Positions 1 through 8,702 of a stretch of 64,000 bases of DNA are shown here, piece by piece; position 1 is the first letter of the stretch, and every line of letters begins with the position of its first letter. A program made the position numbers and the translations under genes. The DNA comes from Clostridiaceae bacterium (lineage in GTDB: Bacteria > Bacillota > Clostridia > Christensenellales > CAG-917). The stretch is from the NCBI GenBank assembly GCA_031289315.1, contig JAITPR010000051.1, positions 1 to 64,000 of the forward strand. The letters run 5' to 3'. A model generated the notes under the pieces. It did not search any database, was not told the origin of the DNA, and saw nothing but the letters and a program-made list of their open reading frames with translations.

Positions 1-630
1 GAGGGCATTTTTCGGATAATTTGCAGCAGTGTTTTTCGTTCGGTTAGCACCAACAATGCGGCTCTGCCTTTGCCCACAACCGTGTCCATCTCCCAGTGTC
101 CGAAGTCCTCACGGCTCTCCACAGACGTGTCCCGTTCCTCTATGCTACGTCCGTTACGGTTGTTATGCGCTACGCGTACACGCTTATAATCTCGCTTTCG
201 TTTCTTGTGTTTTTCCGGCAAATCGGCATTGGTTAATCTGAGGAATACGCCACTATCTATATAATTATACAACGTTTTCATACATATTAACCCTGCAAAC
301 GGTTTGTTCTCCAACTTTGCCAGTGCCAAAACTGCATACGGCGACATGCGCTTTTTTATAATGTTATACTCAACGTATGCCGCGAATGCGAAGTCTTTTC
401 CCAGTTTAAGCTGCGGACCTTTTCCGGAGAAACCGATTTCGTACAAGACTTGTGCGGCGTCTGTGGAATACTCCGTGCGGTATGTGCGTTCGCGTGGCAA
501 ATCCGGCCAAAGGGTTAAGACGGCATCCGGTTTTGTATACGCCAATGACACGGAACCGCGCTTGATTTCTCGCTGAATAGTCCGAATACTGCAACCGATG
601 ACCGCCTCGTGTTTTTTGTTTTGCAACCTT
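1..630 (-). pseudogene. IS30-family transposase fragment, cut by the window edge
   Basis: Reading the minus strand from about 630 down to 1 gives one open frame. It has an N-terminal helix-turn-helix signature (SIRTIQREIKRG), typical of IS30 transposases, and then the first part of the DDE core (FGHWEMDTVVGKGRAALLVL), where HWE-D-VVGK carries the first catalytic Asp. The remaining catalytic residues lie outside the window. The usual N-terminal helix before the HTH looks short or degenerate and I see no convincing start codon with a ribosome-binding site, so the copy may be inactive. It lies beside a restriction-modification locus, which suggests a mobile context. The outer end of the element should lie between about 620 and 730, because a good promoter for the next gene begins at 732. 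Family assignment is secure; exact ends are not. Confidence 0.75.
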
Positions 631-731
631 ATTCTACACGTTTTCCTAAGAATGGAGTTCTTTTTTTTATGCGACTCTTTATTCTACAATCTACAATTAC
701 AAAGTTTTGTGTCAAATTACTGTTTGTTAAA

Positions 732-760
732 TTGCATTTTATAATATTTTTTGGTACAAT
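732..760 (+). promoter_or_regulatory. Sigma-A promoter of the restriction-modification operon
   Basis: TTGCAT (732-737), a 17-base spacer and TACAAT (755-760) form a near-consensus promoter. It sits about 45 bases upstream of the AAGGAG ribosome-binding site that serves the start at 804. It lies outside the transposase remnant, so the operon has its own promoter. Confidence 0.7.
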
Positions 761-803
761 GATTAAAAGTAGTTTTACAAACTATTTGCAAAGGAGAAAA
801 TCA

Positions 804-2519
804 ATGGCAAAAACGGAAGATGTTGTTCGTGAACAAGCAGGACAAGTATTGGGTTTTATAGATACAGAAACCGCAAAAAGTGGCGTTGGGCAATTAACTT
901 CTTTTAATAGTTTAGACTTCAAAGGTGTAAAAGACCGTCCAGACGGTTGGTATTTGCCAAATGAAACAATTTTTCCGGCAATAATTTTAGAAGCAAAAGG
1001 CGAAAGCACGGAATTGAAACAACCGCACATTGACGAACTGTTTAAGAACCTTAAAATTGTAGAAACAAAATATAAAGACCATGTTGGCATTTTGTATAAT
1101 GGTGTTGAGATAAAAGTTTTTAAGAACTTTATTGAATTGCCGAGCCAAACAAATCTTAAAAATAAAGAATACTATTTGCATTTGTTTAATCAAAACAAGA
1201 TTGATAAAAATAAAATTTATGAACTTACAAAGAAAATAAATGATAGTTTGCATTTTGATTTTGGAATGAAAAACCTTAATCACCGTATGATTTTTACAGC
1301 GTGTGCTTTGGTTGCCAAAAGATATGGTGCACCGCTTGCGAAAGGTATGGACTATAACACTTTTCATACTTGCATTCATTCGCAACTTTCAAAGTCTTTG
1401 CAAGAAAGCATAAAGATAAATACAAAATTAGTTTTGTTGCTTGAAACTTTTGCAGCAATTAAAATGAATTATACCGAGAATCAAGAGGCAATAAACAACT
1501 TTATTAAAAATGTTGCCGAGATAAGCGACAATATCAACAGCGACTTTTGGCAAGGCGAAGATGTTATGGCAATTTTCTTTAACGAGTTTACAAGATATAA
1601 AGGCAAACCGGAACAAGGGCAAGTGTTTACACCCGACCATATCACAAGTTTAATGTATGCAATAACCGAAACAACAAGCAACGATATTGTGCTTGACGCT
1701 TGTTGTGGCTCTGGTGCGTTTTTGGTTAAGGCAATGTGTAATATGGTAAATGAAGTCGGCGGAAATAATACGGACGATGCGAAACTTATAAAACAATGTC
1801 ATTTATATGGTGTGGAGTTTGACAATGAACTTTATGCCCTTGCATGTGCGAATATGCTTATCCACAAGGACGGCAAAACGAACATTGAGAAAGGCGACAC
1901 GAGAACAGCCGAAATCGGTAAATGGATAAAACAAAAGAAAATAACAAGGGTTTTAATGAACCCACCCTATGAAAATAGATACGGTTGTTTAGAAATTGTA
2001 AAAAATGTTTTAGGTAATGTTGAAGTTGGGGCGATTTGTGCCTTTATTTTGCCTGACAATAAACTTGTTGTTAATGATAAAGTGGCACGCCGATTATTGC
2101 TTAAACATACCTTGCAAAAGATAATTAAACTACCCGATGTCTTTGGTGGTATGGCTGGCGTTTCAACGTCTATATTTATTTTTAAGGCTGGGCTTCCACA
2201 AAATAACGCGGAAATCTTTGCTTGTTGGATAAAAGACGATGGTTTTGAAACTGTAAAAAATCAAGGTAGGCACGATATAAAAAGCAAATGGAACGATATT
2301 GAGGACAGTTGGGTTGAGATAATTAAAAAGCAAGTTGGGGACGATAGCATACAATGGTTAGACCCAAACAAAAATTTAAGTTATAAATTGCCCGAAAAAC
2401 CCTTTCAAATAAGCGAGCAAGACTTCAAAAAGAAAGTGTTAGAGTATGTCTTATTTGAAAGTCAAATAAGCGAGCAAGACTTCAAAATAGTTATAGAGAA
2501 TATAAAGGAGAAAAAGTAA
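804..2519 (+). CDS. Fused restriction nuclease / N6-adenine DNA methyltransferase (type IIB, BcgI A-like)
   Basis: A protein of 571 residues that should both cleave and methylate DNA. Near the N-terminus, D..NETIFPAIILEAKG (residues ~47-66) fits a PD-(D/E)XK nuclease core of the HsdR-N type (E63-x-K65). The methyltransferase part has motif I (VLDACCGSGAF, ~295-305) and motif IV NPPY (~385-388), which marks N6-adenine transfer. The frame is open back to 609, but ATG 804 has AAGGAG at the right distance and begins the nuclease domain. The stop codon overlaps the start of the specificity gene (TAATG). Fusion of nuclease and methyltransferase next to a two-domain specificity subunit is the layout of BcgI-like type IIB enzymes, whose A subunit is of similar size. 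Base composition is clearly more AT-rich than the housekeeping genes, suggesting recent acquisition. Confidence 0.85.
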   Translation: MAKTEDVVREQAGQVLGFIDTETAKSGVGQLTSFNSLDFKGVKDRPDGWYLPNETIFPAIILEAKGESTELKQPHIDELFKNLKIVETKYKDHVGILYNGVEIKVFKNFIELPSQTNLKNKEYYLHLFNQNKIDKNKIYELTKKINDSLHFDFGMKNLNHRMIFTACALVAKRYGAPLAKGMDYNTFHTCIHSQLSKSLQESIKINTKLVLLLETFAAIKMNYTENQEAINNFIKNVAEISDNINSDFWQGEDVMAIFFNEFTRYKGKPEQGQVFTPDHITSLMYAITETTSNDIVLDACCGSGAFLVKAMCNMVNEVGGNNTDDAKLIKQCHLYGVEFDNELYALACANMLIHKDGKTNIEKGDTRTAEIGKWIKQKKITRVLMNPPYENRYGCLEIVKNVLGNVEVGAICAFILPDNKLVVNDKVARRLLLKHTLQKIIKLPDVFGGMAGVSTSIFIFKAGLPQNNAEIFACWIKDDGFETVKNQGRHDIKSKWNDIEDSWVEIIKKQVGDDSIQWLDPNKNLSYKLPEKPFQISEQDFKKKVLEYVLFESQISEQDFKIVIENIKEKK

Positions 2520-3577
2520 TGGGTTTATTAAGTTATATGAAAGAAAACGGCAACGAACAACCCATTGATATAAGTGGGTGGAAAGAGTTTGCATTAGGTG
2601 ATTTATTTGAAATTAAAAGTGTGAAAGGAAAGTCATTAAATAACTATGAGCAAGGGGCACAATTTGAATATGTAAGCACTTCTGCAAGCAACAACGGTGT
2701 TATTGGTTGCGTTGACTGCAACAATAATAAAGATATAAGCAAAGGGAATTGTATATCAATAGAACCGGTAACTGGTGTTGCGTTGTGGCATGACAAGGAT
2801 TTTATAGGTCGTGGCGGGGCTGGGTCGGCCATTAACTTGTTATATAACGAACACTTGAATAAAAATAATGCACTGTTTTTATGTAGTATAATTTCTGTAA
2901 AAACAAATGGAAGATTTTCTTTTAGTTGTCAATTCAATGGCGACAAACTAAAAAAAGAAAAGATATTTTTACCCGTTGATAAAGACGGAAAGCCCGATTG
3001 GGAGTATATGGAAAATTATATAAATAATATATATATATACATATCAAATGGTATTGTAAACAAGGTGTTGCCGTGGACAAAAACGGACACGAATCTTGAC
3101 TTGCATAAGTGGAAACAATTTGAATTGCAAGAATTATTTAACTTTCACAAAGGCAAGCGTTTAACAAAAGCGGATATGGAAGTTGGCGACACAAACTATT
3201 TAGGGGCTATAAGCGGAAACAATGGAATAAGACAAAAAATCAATGCTCCTGCAATTTTTCAACCGAATTGCTTAACTGTGAATTATAATGGTAGTGTTGG
3301 CAAAACATTTTATCAAACAGAGCCGTTTTGGGCGAGTGATGATGTAAATGTTTTATATCCAAAGGGCTGGGCGATAACCAAATTAAATGCCCTATTTTTA
3401 GCACCGCTTATACAAAATCAGGGCTATCAGTTTAGTTATGGCTCAAAGTGGACAATGGAGCAAATGAAAGCAACAATAATTTATCTGCCTATTGACAGCG
3501 ACAACAAACCCGACTGGGAATATATGGAAAATTATATCAAAGATATTTATGCACAATCATTGTCGTTAATATCTTAA
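2519..3577 (+). CDS. Type I/IIB restriction-modification DNA specificity subunit (HsdS / BcgI B-like)
   Basis: A 352-residue target-recognition subunit. It has two halves of similar design. Each begins with WK.F.L..LF (residues ~21 and ~199) and ends with KPDWEYMENYI.(N/D)IY (~162 and ~330), so two target-recognition domains are joined by conserved helices. Two domains normally read the two halves of a bipartite site. The gene is translationally coupled to the nuclease-methyltransferase gene by TAATG. The length matches BcgI B (~340 residues). The low GC matches the upstream partner. The recognised sequence cannot be inferred. Confidence 0.87.
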   Translation: MGLLSYMKENGNEQPIDISGWKEFALGDLFEIKSVKGKSLNNYEQGAQFEYVSTSASNNGVIGCVDCNNNKDISKGNCISIEPVTGVALWHDKDFIGRGGAGSAINLLYNEHLNKNNALFLCSIISVKTNGRFSFSCQFNGDKLKKEKIFLPVDKDGKPDWEYMENYINNIYIYISNGIVNKVLPWTKTDTNLDLHKWKQFELQELFNFHKGKRLTKADMEVGDTNYLGAISGNNGIRQKINAPAIFQPNCLTVNYNGSVGKTFYQTEPFWASDDVNVLYPKGWAITKLNALFLAPLIQNQGYQFSYGSKWTMEQMKATIIYLPIDSDNKPDWEYMENYIKDIYAQSLSLIS

Positions 3578-3582
3578 AACTT

Positions 3583-3804
3583 TTAGTCCTTATACTCTAA
3601 CGGCAAGCCCAAGTCTTTTTCAACTTCTTTGATTTTATCTATTAAAGTTTTGGTGTATTCTATGTTTTGATTAAGCGACCATTTAAGCATATCTCCGTGT
3701 ATCTGTTTTACTGCAATAATCACGGCTTTCAAAATTCTTGCCAGTGCATTTATCAAGGTGCATTGTTGGAAAAATCTTGCGGACAAGTTTGAAGTATCTG
3801 ACAC
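3583..3804 (-). CDS. Small hypothetical protein or gene remnant
   Basis: A 73-residue frame converging on the specificity gene with only a few bases between the stops. It would start at GTG with no visible ribosome-binding site. The C-terminal part is helical and charged (KIKEVEKDLGLPLEYKD) and looks like real protein. I recognise no family. It may be the tail of a degraded gene brought in with the restriction island. Confidence 0.25.
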   Translation of the reverse strand: MSDTSNLSARFFQQCTLINALARILKAVIIAVKQIHGDMLKWSLNQNIEYTKTLIDKIKEVEKDLGLPLEYKD

Positions 3805-3850
3805 TTACATGCCATTTTTAAGAATTTTATTAAAAGAAATAATTTATTTG

Positions 3851-3879
3851 TTGCAAATATTAGGCACATATGATATTAT
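3851..3879 (+). promoter_or_regulatory. Sigma-A promoter of the lipoprotein gene
   Basis: TTGCAA (3851-3856), a 17-base spacer and TATTAT (3874-3879) precede the lipoprotein start by about 60 bases. An AAAGGAGC ribosome-binding site lies near 3924-3932. Confidence 0.7.
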
Positions 3880-3938
3880 AAAAACATCAAATTAAACCCG
3901 TGCGTCATATGCGGCGCACATGAAAAAGGAGCAATAAT

Positions 3939-4355
3939 ATGAGCAGAAAGAAAGTGTTTGTTTCGATTGCGGTCATCTTAACGGTCGCAATCATGGCGTT
4001 TGCGCTGACCGCGTGTATCTCGTCGGACTTAGACAAGGTTGAGAAGAAGCTTGACAAAGCTGGTTATGAGGTAGAGGTTCAAAAGATAGATGACGATGAC
4101 AAGGAAGCTGGCGTTGTCGGCATACTTGAAGCAGGTAAGGTTGATAGTATTGGCGATGCATTTGGCGCTATTAGCGGCAATGCCGATGGCATAACGGTAG
4201 TAGTTTTTGCCACCGCGAAGGAAGCAAAAGAGTATTACAACGACCATAAAGACGACATAGAAACGTTAGCCAAGTTTTTTAAGGACGGCAAAAGTGGCGT
4301 GCAAGGCAAAATAATTTACGTTGGTTCGCCGGATGCAATCAAAGCCGCGAAGTAA
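3939..4355 (+). CDS. Small predicted lipoprotein of unknown function
   Basis: A 138-residue protein with a lipoprotein signal: a positively charged start (MSRKK), a hydrophobic stretch and the lipobox LTAC (Cys ~26). The mature protein should be anchored to the outer face of the membrane. The rest is an acidic, Lys-rich alpha/beta domain (for example DGITVVVFATAKEAKEYY) of a kind seen in many small Clostridia lipoproteins; I do not recognise a named family. It is a single-gene unit with its own promoter, a good ribosome-binding site and a strong terminator downstream. Confidence 0.75.
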   Translation: MSRKKVFVSIAVILTVAIMAFALTACISSDLDKVEKKLDKAGYEVEVQKIDDDDKEAGVVGILEAGKVDSIGDAFGAISGNADGITVVVFATAKEAKEYYNDHKDDIETLAKFFKDGKSGVQGKIIYVGSPDAIKAAK

Positions 4356-4397
4356 AGTCATAAGCCTACGTACGGTTAAAACTCAATAAAAGCTTAG

Positions 4398-4429
4398 CGC
4401 CCTTTTACAAACGTAAGAGGGCGTTTTTT
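4398..4429 (+). terminator. Rho-independent terminator of the lipoprotein gene
   Basis: An 11-base stem (CGCCCTTTTAC / GTAAGAGGGCG, one mismatch), a short loop and a run of six T follow the lipoprotein stop by about 40 bases. Confidence 0.85.
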
Positions 4430-4542
4430 GCAGCTTCACCGGAAAACAGTATCGGAGGATCGGGGAAAAACCGCGCGCCCATTGAGAAGACGGGAAAGAA
4501 AATAAAAATATGAAAGACTGGAGATTAACACTAGTAACATTG

Positions 4543-4610
4543 AAAACGCGGTTGACACTAATGATATTATCCTACGTCAACCGCGTTTTTTAAGTAATCC
4601 GTGTCAAGCT
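4543..4610 (+). repeat. Dispersed hairpin repeat, copy 1
   Basis: AAAACGCGGTTGAC and GTCAACCGCGTTTT form a 14-base inverted repeat around a 19-base loop. The flank TAAGTAATCCGTGTCAAGC follows it. The same stem and nearly the same flank recur at 45415-45482, and the flank alone recurs inverted beside another palindrome near 44862-44890. The stem could act as a terminator, but the conserved flank points to a dispersed repeat family. Confidence 0.7.
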
Positions 4611-4791
4611 TCAAGCTTGCGGAGTGCGCTGCGCGAACAGCGAGCAAAGGATTTAAAGCGTAGGGCTTTTTGTGTCAGACAAGAAAACGCTTTGCGATAA
4701 TAGCATCGCTATTATAGGAAGCGTTGACGCAGTATCACACAAAAAGAACCGCTTTAAGACTTTGTGAGGTTCGTAAGGCGCACCACCTTGG

Positions 4792-4818
4792 GGTTCTTTT
4801 GCCGCAAGGCAAAAAGAA
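4792..4818. repeat. Palindromic dispersed repeat (GTTCTTTT-GCCG family)
   Basis: GTTCTTTTGCCG and its inverted partner GGCAAAAAGAAC meet at a short loop just beyond the 3' end of mreB. Related palindromes occur at 44827-44852, 45501-45530 and 59536-59563, all intergenic and next to gene ends. They may act as bidirectional terminators or be a mobile palindrome family. The rest of 4611-4791 holds no gene that I can see. Confidence 0.6.
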
Positions 4819-4832
4819 CTATAATCAATCCA

Positions 4833-5831
4833 TTAAGTAAGTTTGATGCCGAGGAGGTTACCTAAGAAAGTTTTATCGGAGAGAAGTCGTCCGCCGCCTA
4901 AGGCAACGGCGTTATCGACATCTTCGAGGCAGGTAACGTTCATATCGAGGCGTGAGGCGACATATTCCTTAAGACCCGGCAAGCGTGAACTACCGCCAGA
5001 GAAGAACACACCTTTACGATAAATTTCTTCGGCAAGTTCCGGTGGGGTGGATTTAAATACGGTGTTTATGACCTCCACGAGATAATCGGCGAGAGGTTTA
5101 AGGGCGTTTCGGATATCGACAGCGGCGATTTGCACGCTTTTAGGCGAACCGGATATAAGGTCGCGCCCGCCGGCTTCCGTTTCGGAGAAATCGTTTTGGA
5201 AGAGGCTTGCCGAAGAAATTTTGATTTTTTCGGCGGAATAGTCGCCTATTTTGAGGTGATATTTCTCCGCCGCCATATCAATTAAGGCGTTGTTGAAAGC
5301 GTTGCCGGCGATATTAACGGTAGACGCATAGGCGATACCGCGTTTAGTGACAGCGGCGATTTCAGCGGTCCCGGCGCCTATATCGACGAAAATTCCGCCT
5401 ATGCTATCGGTGTAGGCGATGAGCGCTAAGGGCGACTCCGTGAGCATTACGTCTTTTATTCCGGCGCGGACGAACACGCGTTCGATGTCTTTACGTTCTT
5501 CAGCGGTAAGCCCGGCGGAAACAAGCACAAGCGCGGAAATTTTGGTACGGAACACGTCGGGTAACACGCGCGCTATGTACAGCTTTATAAGCGCCGCGGC
5601 GACGTCCATATCCGCCGCCATGCCTTCCTTGACGGGATAAACCAAATGCGCGCCGCCCAAGGAACGGGAAAGAAGCGCTTTGGCTCTAGTGCCGGACTCG
5701 ATAATTTCGACCTTGCCTTTGTTGCGAACAACGGCAGCAAGCGTCGGTTCCCGTAAAGCAAGCCCGCCGTTCTTAAGAAATATAGTGATGTAAGCCGACC
5801 CGAAGTCGACCGCGATTTCAATTTTTGCCAT
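4833..5831 (-). CDS. mreB: MreB/Mbl-type bacterial actin, cell-shape protein
   Basis: A 332-residue actin-fold ATPase that would polymerise under the membrane and guide lateral cell-wall synthesis. Phosphate-1 (VDFGSAYITI, residues ~8-17), phosphate-2 (FVDIGAGTAEIA, ~148-159) and the adenosine loop (FSGGSSRLPGL, ~277-287) are in canonical order, and the length is normal for MreB. It is the last of a minus-strand run ppx-maf-mreB, the usual neighbourhood being maf-mreB. The usual mreC and mreD partners do not follow; instead a stretch of repeats does, so this may be an additional MreB paralogue rather than the primary one. Confidence 0.88.
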   Translation of the reverse strand: MAKIEIAVDFGSAYITIFLKNGGLALREPTLAAVVRNKGKVEIIESGTRAKALLSRSLGGAHLVYPVKEGMAADMDVAAALIKLYIARVLPDVFRTKISALVLVSAGLTAEERKDIERVFVRAGIKDVMLTESPLALIAYTDSIGGIFVDIGAGTAEIAAVTKRGIAYASTVNIAGNAFNNALIDMAAEKYHLKIGDYSAEKIKISSASLFQNDFSETEAGGRDLISGSPKSVQIAAVDIRNALKPLADYLVEVINTVFKSTPPELAEEIYRKGVFFSGGSSRLPGLKEYVASRLDMNVTCLEDVDNAVALGGGRLLSDKTFLGNLLGIKLT

Positions 5832-5865
5832 ATCAAATCCGTATTTTCAAGGGTTTAAACCCACC

Positions 5866-6022
5866 TTTGCAGTCGGAAAACCCATTATGTTGTCGTAACA
5901 CCCGACAAGGTGTTTGCAGTTTTAGCGGTTCAAGTCCGCACCGATTTCACGCAGTACGCGCTCCGCCTTTGCGGTTGGAAAACCCATTATGTTATCGTAA
6001 CACCCGACAAAGCTTTCAACGA
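5866..6022. repeat. Direct duplication of the maf 3' end
   Basis: About 48 bases at ~5866-5913 recur almost exactly at ~5967-6014, about 101 bases apart. The second copy encodes the last conserved part of Maf (CYDNIMGFPTA); the first lies just beyond the maf stop codon. Only three or four positions differ. Confidence 0.8.
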
Positions 6023-6494
6023 GAACGCCGTCCTGAACGCCGTACGCACCCGCTTTGTCAAGGGGCTGATATTTATCTATATAGGCGCGGATTTCCGCGT
6101 CGGACAGCGCACGCAACCGCACGTAAGTTTTATCGTAAAAGGTGTGTTCGGCGGACGCCGTTTTGAAGCACACGCCGGTATACACGGTATGCCGCTTGCC
6201 GCAAATCGACTTCAACATACTAAATGCTTCGTTTTTATCTGAGGGCTTGCCCAAAACCGTACCGTTAAAAAACACAATCGTATCCGCGGCGACGATGAAA
6301 GCGTCCGCACCCGTTGTAGCCGCCGCACGCGCTTTAAGACGCGCAAGCTCTTTCACGACGGCATGAGGTTTTACGCTCAAATAAATTTCCGCGACTTCGG
6401 CATCGCGAATTTCAAAATCACGGCAAAGCTTTTTAAACAGTTCGTGCCGCCTTGGAGATTTAGACGCCAACACCACTCTCATACGTTTAAACAC
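5922..6494 (-). CDS. maf: Maf-family nucleoside triphosphate pyrophosphatase
   Basis: A 190-residue enzyme expected to hydrolyse non-canonical or excess nucleoside triphosphates to monophosphates. Hallmarks are ASKSPRR near the start (residues ~10-16), the AADTIV motif with catalytic Asp (~69-74), GKP (~82-84) and DKAGAYGVQ (~146-154). The length is normal. It lies between ppx and mreB on the same strand, with 22 bases to ppx upstream. Its 3' end is partly duplicated just downstream. Confidence 0.93.
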   Translation of the reverse strand: MFKRMRVVLASKSPRRHELFKKLCRDFEIRDAEVAEIYLSVKPHAVVKELARLKARAAATTGADAFIVAADTIVFFNGTVLGKPSDKNEAFSMLKSICGKRHTVYTGVCFKTASAEHTFYDKTYVRLRALSDAEIRAYIDKYQPLDKAGAYGVQDGVLVESFVGCYDNIMGFPTAKAERVLREIGADLNR

Positions 6495-6515
6495 ACGCGG
6501 AAAACCCGCCGGCTG

Positions 6516-8033
6516 TTACAGAATTTCAAGGTTTTTCCCGTAGGAGCGCCGGAAATCCGAAGCGCAAGTCAACGCGTCCTTGATTTCAAGAGAGCAATCC
6601 CCTTCTGTTTCCGTTTTCATTATAACGCTGTCGCCCAAAACGTCGCAGTTAAGCCCGGTGATAAGACCGCACATACTTCTGTCGAAGCTTTCGGCTATGC
6701 GCAGTATCACGGACAGCTTCTTGATAGCGTCGATATCCTCCGGAGTAAACATCTCGCGGTAACGCAGTAAATCGCCGGAGGAAAAGCTTGCCTTGCGATG
6801 CCCCGCCGCGACGAACGCCGCCATAACCAAATCTTTATGAGAAATACCGTAGAGGTTGCTGTTCAATATGATGTAACTGGAATGGTACTGGTGGTCGTAA
6901 TATTTGATTCGCATGCCGCTGTCGTGCAAAAGCGACGCCACGCGCAACACCTTGACGCAAGCGCGCGGAAGCTTGTGCAGCACCTTCAACTGCTTATACA
7001 ACTGCATGGAGAGATAGTACACGTGTTCGGCGTGCTGAACGTTGATGTCAAAGTAGTTCATCAACGTCATTATGCTGTGTCCCAACACGTCCGAAAGAGG
7101 CTTCTCCACGGTGGTCGGCACCGCGTAACGGAACATGGCGCCTTCACGCAGTCCGCAACCGGAGATAATCACCTTGTCAAACTTCATGTAATTGAAAACC
7201 GAATTGATTGCGGCAAGCGCACTGGGGAAAATATCCGCGCGCCCGCTTGAAAGCCCCTTGATTTTCATGGTCTTGTCAAGGTCGTAGGTCTTTATAGTGT
7301 CGTAAATGCCGGTCTTAAACTCGTCCTCCGGAACGACGTAGTTGTGCGACATGTCGAACGGATAGCGGCGGTACATTTTAGAAATACGCCCTAAGTTCCT
7401 GAATGTGCCGCCTACGCCGACAAACTGTGTGTCGGGTTCAACCTGCGGCAACCAACTTATTTTCTGTAGATTTTCCGTTATGAACGCTTCAATTTTTTCG
7501 GCGCGCACGGTGGGGTCGTCGCTGTCGTTTTTGAAGAGGTCGGTAAGCGTAATGGAACCGAACGGCAACGTTTCGTAATTTATGAGGTTGCGGCGGTTAT
7601 AATAAATAAATTGCGTACTTCCGCCGCCTATGTCCATGATAAAGCCTTTGGGTACGTCCAACGAGTTTATGGCACCCTGATATACAAGTGTAGCCTGTTC
7701 CTCTTTGGTGAGTACCTTTATTTTGATGCCGCAGTTAGCCGCTACCTCATCAAGAAAGCTCTTCTGATTTTTAGCGCGGCGAACCGCCGACGTCGCGTAG
7801 GCAAATATTTTGCTTATGCCGTTCGCGTCACAAAGCCGCTTAAACATCTTAAGGGTTTTTATCGTCTGTGCTATGCGGGGCGGTTTTAAAAAGCCGTCAA
7901 GCTCCATATCTTGCCCCAAGCGTACGGTCTCTTTTAACTCGTCGAAGACGACAAAATATCCGCCTTCCATGATGTTGACCAGTACCAGTCTCGCGCTGTT
8001 TGAACCTAAGTCTATAATTGCAATCTTTTCCAT
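6516..8033 (-). CDS. ppx: Exopolyphosphatase / pppGpp phosphohydrolase (Ppx/GppA) with C-terminal HD domain
   Basis: A 505-residue two-part protein. The N-terminal ~300 residues are a Ppx/GppA ASKHA phosphatase: IDLGSNSARLVL (~7-18), the EEQATLVYQGA loop with catalytic Glu (~122-132) and FIMDIGGGSTQFIYY (~141-155). The C-terminal part contains an HD-type helical domain (VASLLHDSGMRI, ~364-375). It would degrade polyphosphate and possibly pppGpp, so it belongs to phosphate and stringent-response metabolism. It has a near-consensus promoter upstream and heads the ppx-maf-mreB run. Confidence 0.92.
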   Translation of the reverse strand: MEKIAIIDLGSNSARLVLVNIMEGGYFVVFDELKETVRLGQDMELDGFLKPPRIAQTIKTLKMFKRLCDANGISKIFAYATSAVRRAKNQKSFLDEVAANCGIKIKVLTKEEQATLVYQGAINSLDVPKGFIMDIGGGSTQFIYYNRRNLINYETLPFGSITLTDLFKNDSDDPTVRAEKIEAFITENLQKISWLPQVEPDTQFVGVGGTFRNLGRISKMYRRYPFDMSHNYVVPEDEFKTGIYDTIKTYDLDKTMKIKGLSSGRADIFPSALAAINSVFNYMKFDKVIISGCGLREGAMFRYAVPTTVEKPLSDVLGHSIMTLMNYFDINVQHAEHVYYLSMQLYKQLKVLHKLPRACVKVLRVASLLHDSGMRIKYYDHQYHSSYIILNSNLYGISHKDLVMAAFVAAGHRKASFSSGDLLRYREMFTPEDIDAIKKLSVILRIAESFDRSMCGLITGLNCDVLGDSVIMKTETEGDCSLEIKDALTCASDFRRSYGKNLEIL

Positions 8034-8176
8034 TTCTCCTCACAACTCCCGCTACTGCGCCGAAAGCTTTTGCTTAAGGCTTTGCCGCTATTTTCATTCG
8101 TCCCCGACAAATGCGAAAAAGCCGACCTCCGCCGCAATTTCGCGCCGCCATCTATCGTAATTTTATGTTTTGATTA

Positions 8177-8205
8177 ATTATATCACATACCGTTTGCACT
8201 TTCAA
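8177..8205 (-). promoter_or_regulatory. Sigma-A promoter of ppx
   Basis: On the minus strand TTGAAA (8205-8200), a 17-base spacer and TATAAT (8182-8177) give a leader of about 135 bases before the ppx start. The remainder of 8034-8350 is AT-rich and holds one weak hairpin (8285-8308); no gene is visible. Confidence 0.75.
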
Positions 8206-8350
8206 GAGGGAATTACGATTAATTATAAAAACTTGCAATTATATTTAGTAAATGCGAAAAATATACATACGCCAAGCGGCTATCGGCGAAAAAATTCCGT
8301 TTTTCGCCCGATTTATCAACTCTTTTTGAGTTTTCCCCTTCTAATAAGCT

Positions 8351-8695
8351 CTATTTCCGTCCTTTTGGCGGTGTGGTTAAATCATAACTCAACGCAATCA
8401 GCTTTTCCACTTCCGCGTCCGGGACGTCGCCGCCCGTGATCACGGTGTTCCAGTGTTCCTTGTTCATGTGATAGCCGGGAATCACGTCACGGTAAGCTCC
8501 GCGTAACAAAACGGCTAATTCCGGCATGCACTTTAGGTTCAAGCACACCCGCCCGTTCGCCTCGTAAATAAATGCAAAGGTTTTTCTGCCGTCCGTGTGC
8601 CGCATAACCGTCCAGTTCGGGTCGTGAAACGGATAGTCCTCAAACACGCCGGAAAGAGTCTTGCAAAACGCAATCAGGCTTGCGCGCGTCATCAT
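8351..8695 (-). CDS. MmcQ/YjbR-family protein
   Basis: A 114-residue protein with the compact alpha/beta fold of the MmcQ/YjbR family (CyaY-like DNA-binding fold). Recognisable blocks are PFHDPNWTVMRH (~22-33), KTFAFIYEANGRVCLNLKC (~38-56) and GYHMNKEHWNTV (~74-85). The molecular role of the family is not well established. The start has a good ribosome-binding site (TGAGGTG). Its start is only seven bases from the stop of the amino-acid kinase gene, so the two are an operon. Confidence 0.85.
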   Translation of the reverse strand: MMTRASLIAFCKTLSGVFEDYPFHDPNWTVMRHTDGRKTFAFIYEANGRVCLNLKCMPELAVLLRGAYRDVIPGYHMNKEHWNTVITGGDVPDAEVEKLIALSYDLTTPPKGRK

Positions 8696-8702
8696 AATAC
8701 AA

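Noticed and set aside
609..803. A longer N-terminus for the restriction-methyltransferase gene (starting at 609).
   Set aside because: The extension is hydrophobic and AT-rich, overlaps the promoter, has no ribosome-binding site, and ATG 804 has AAGGAG and fits the domain start.
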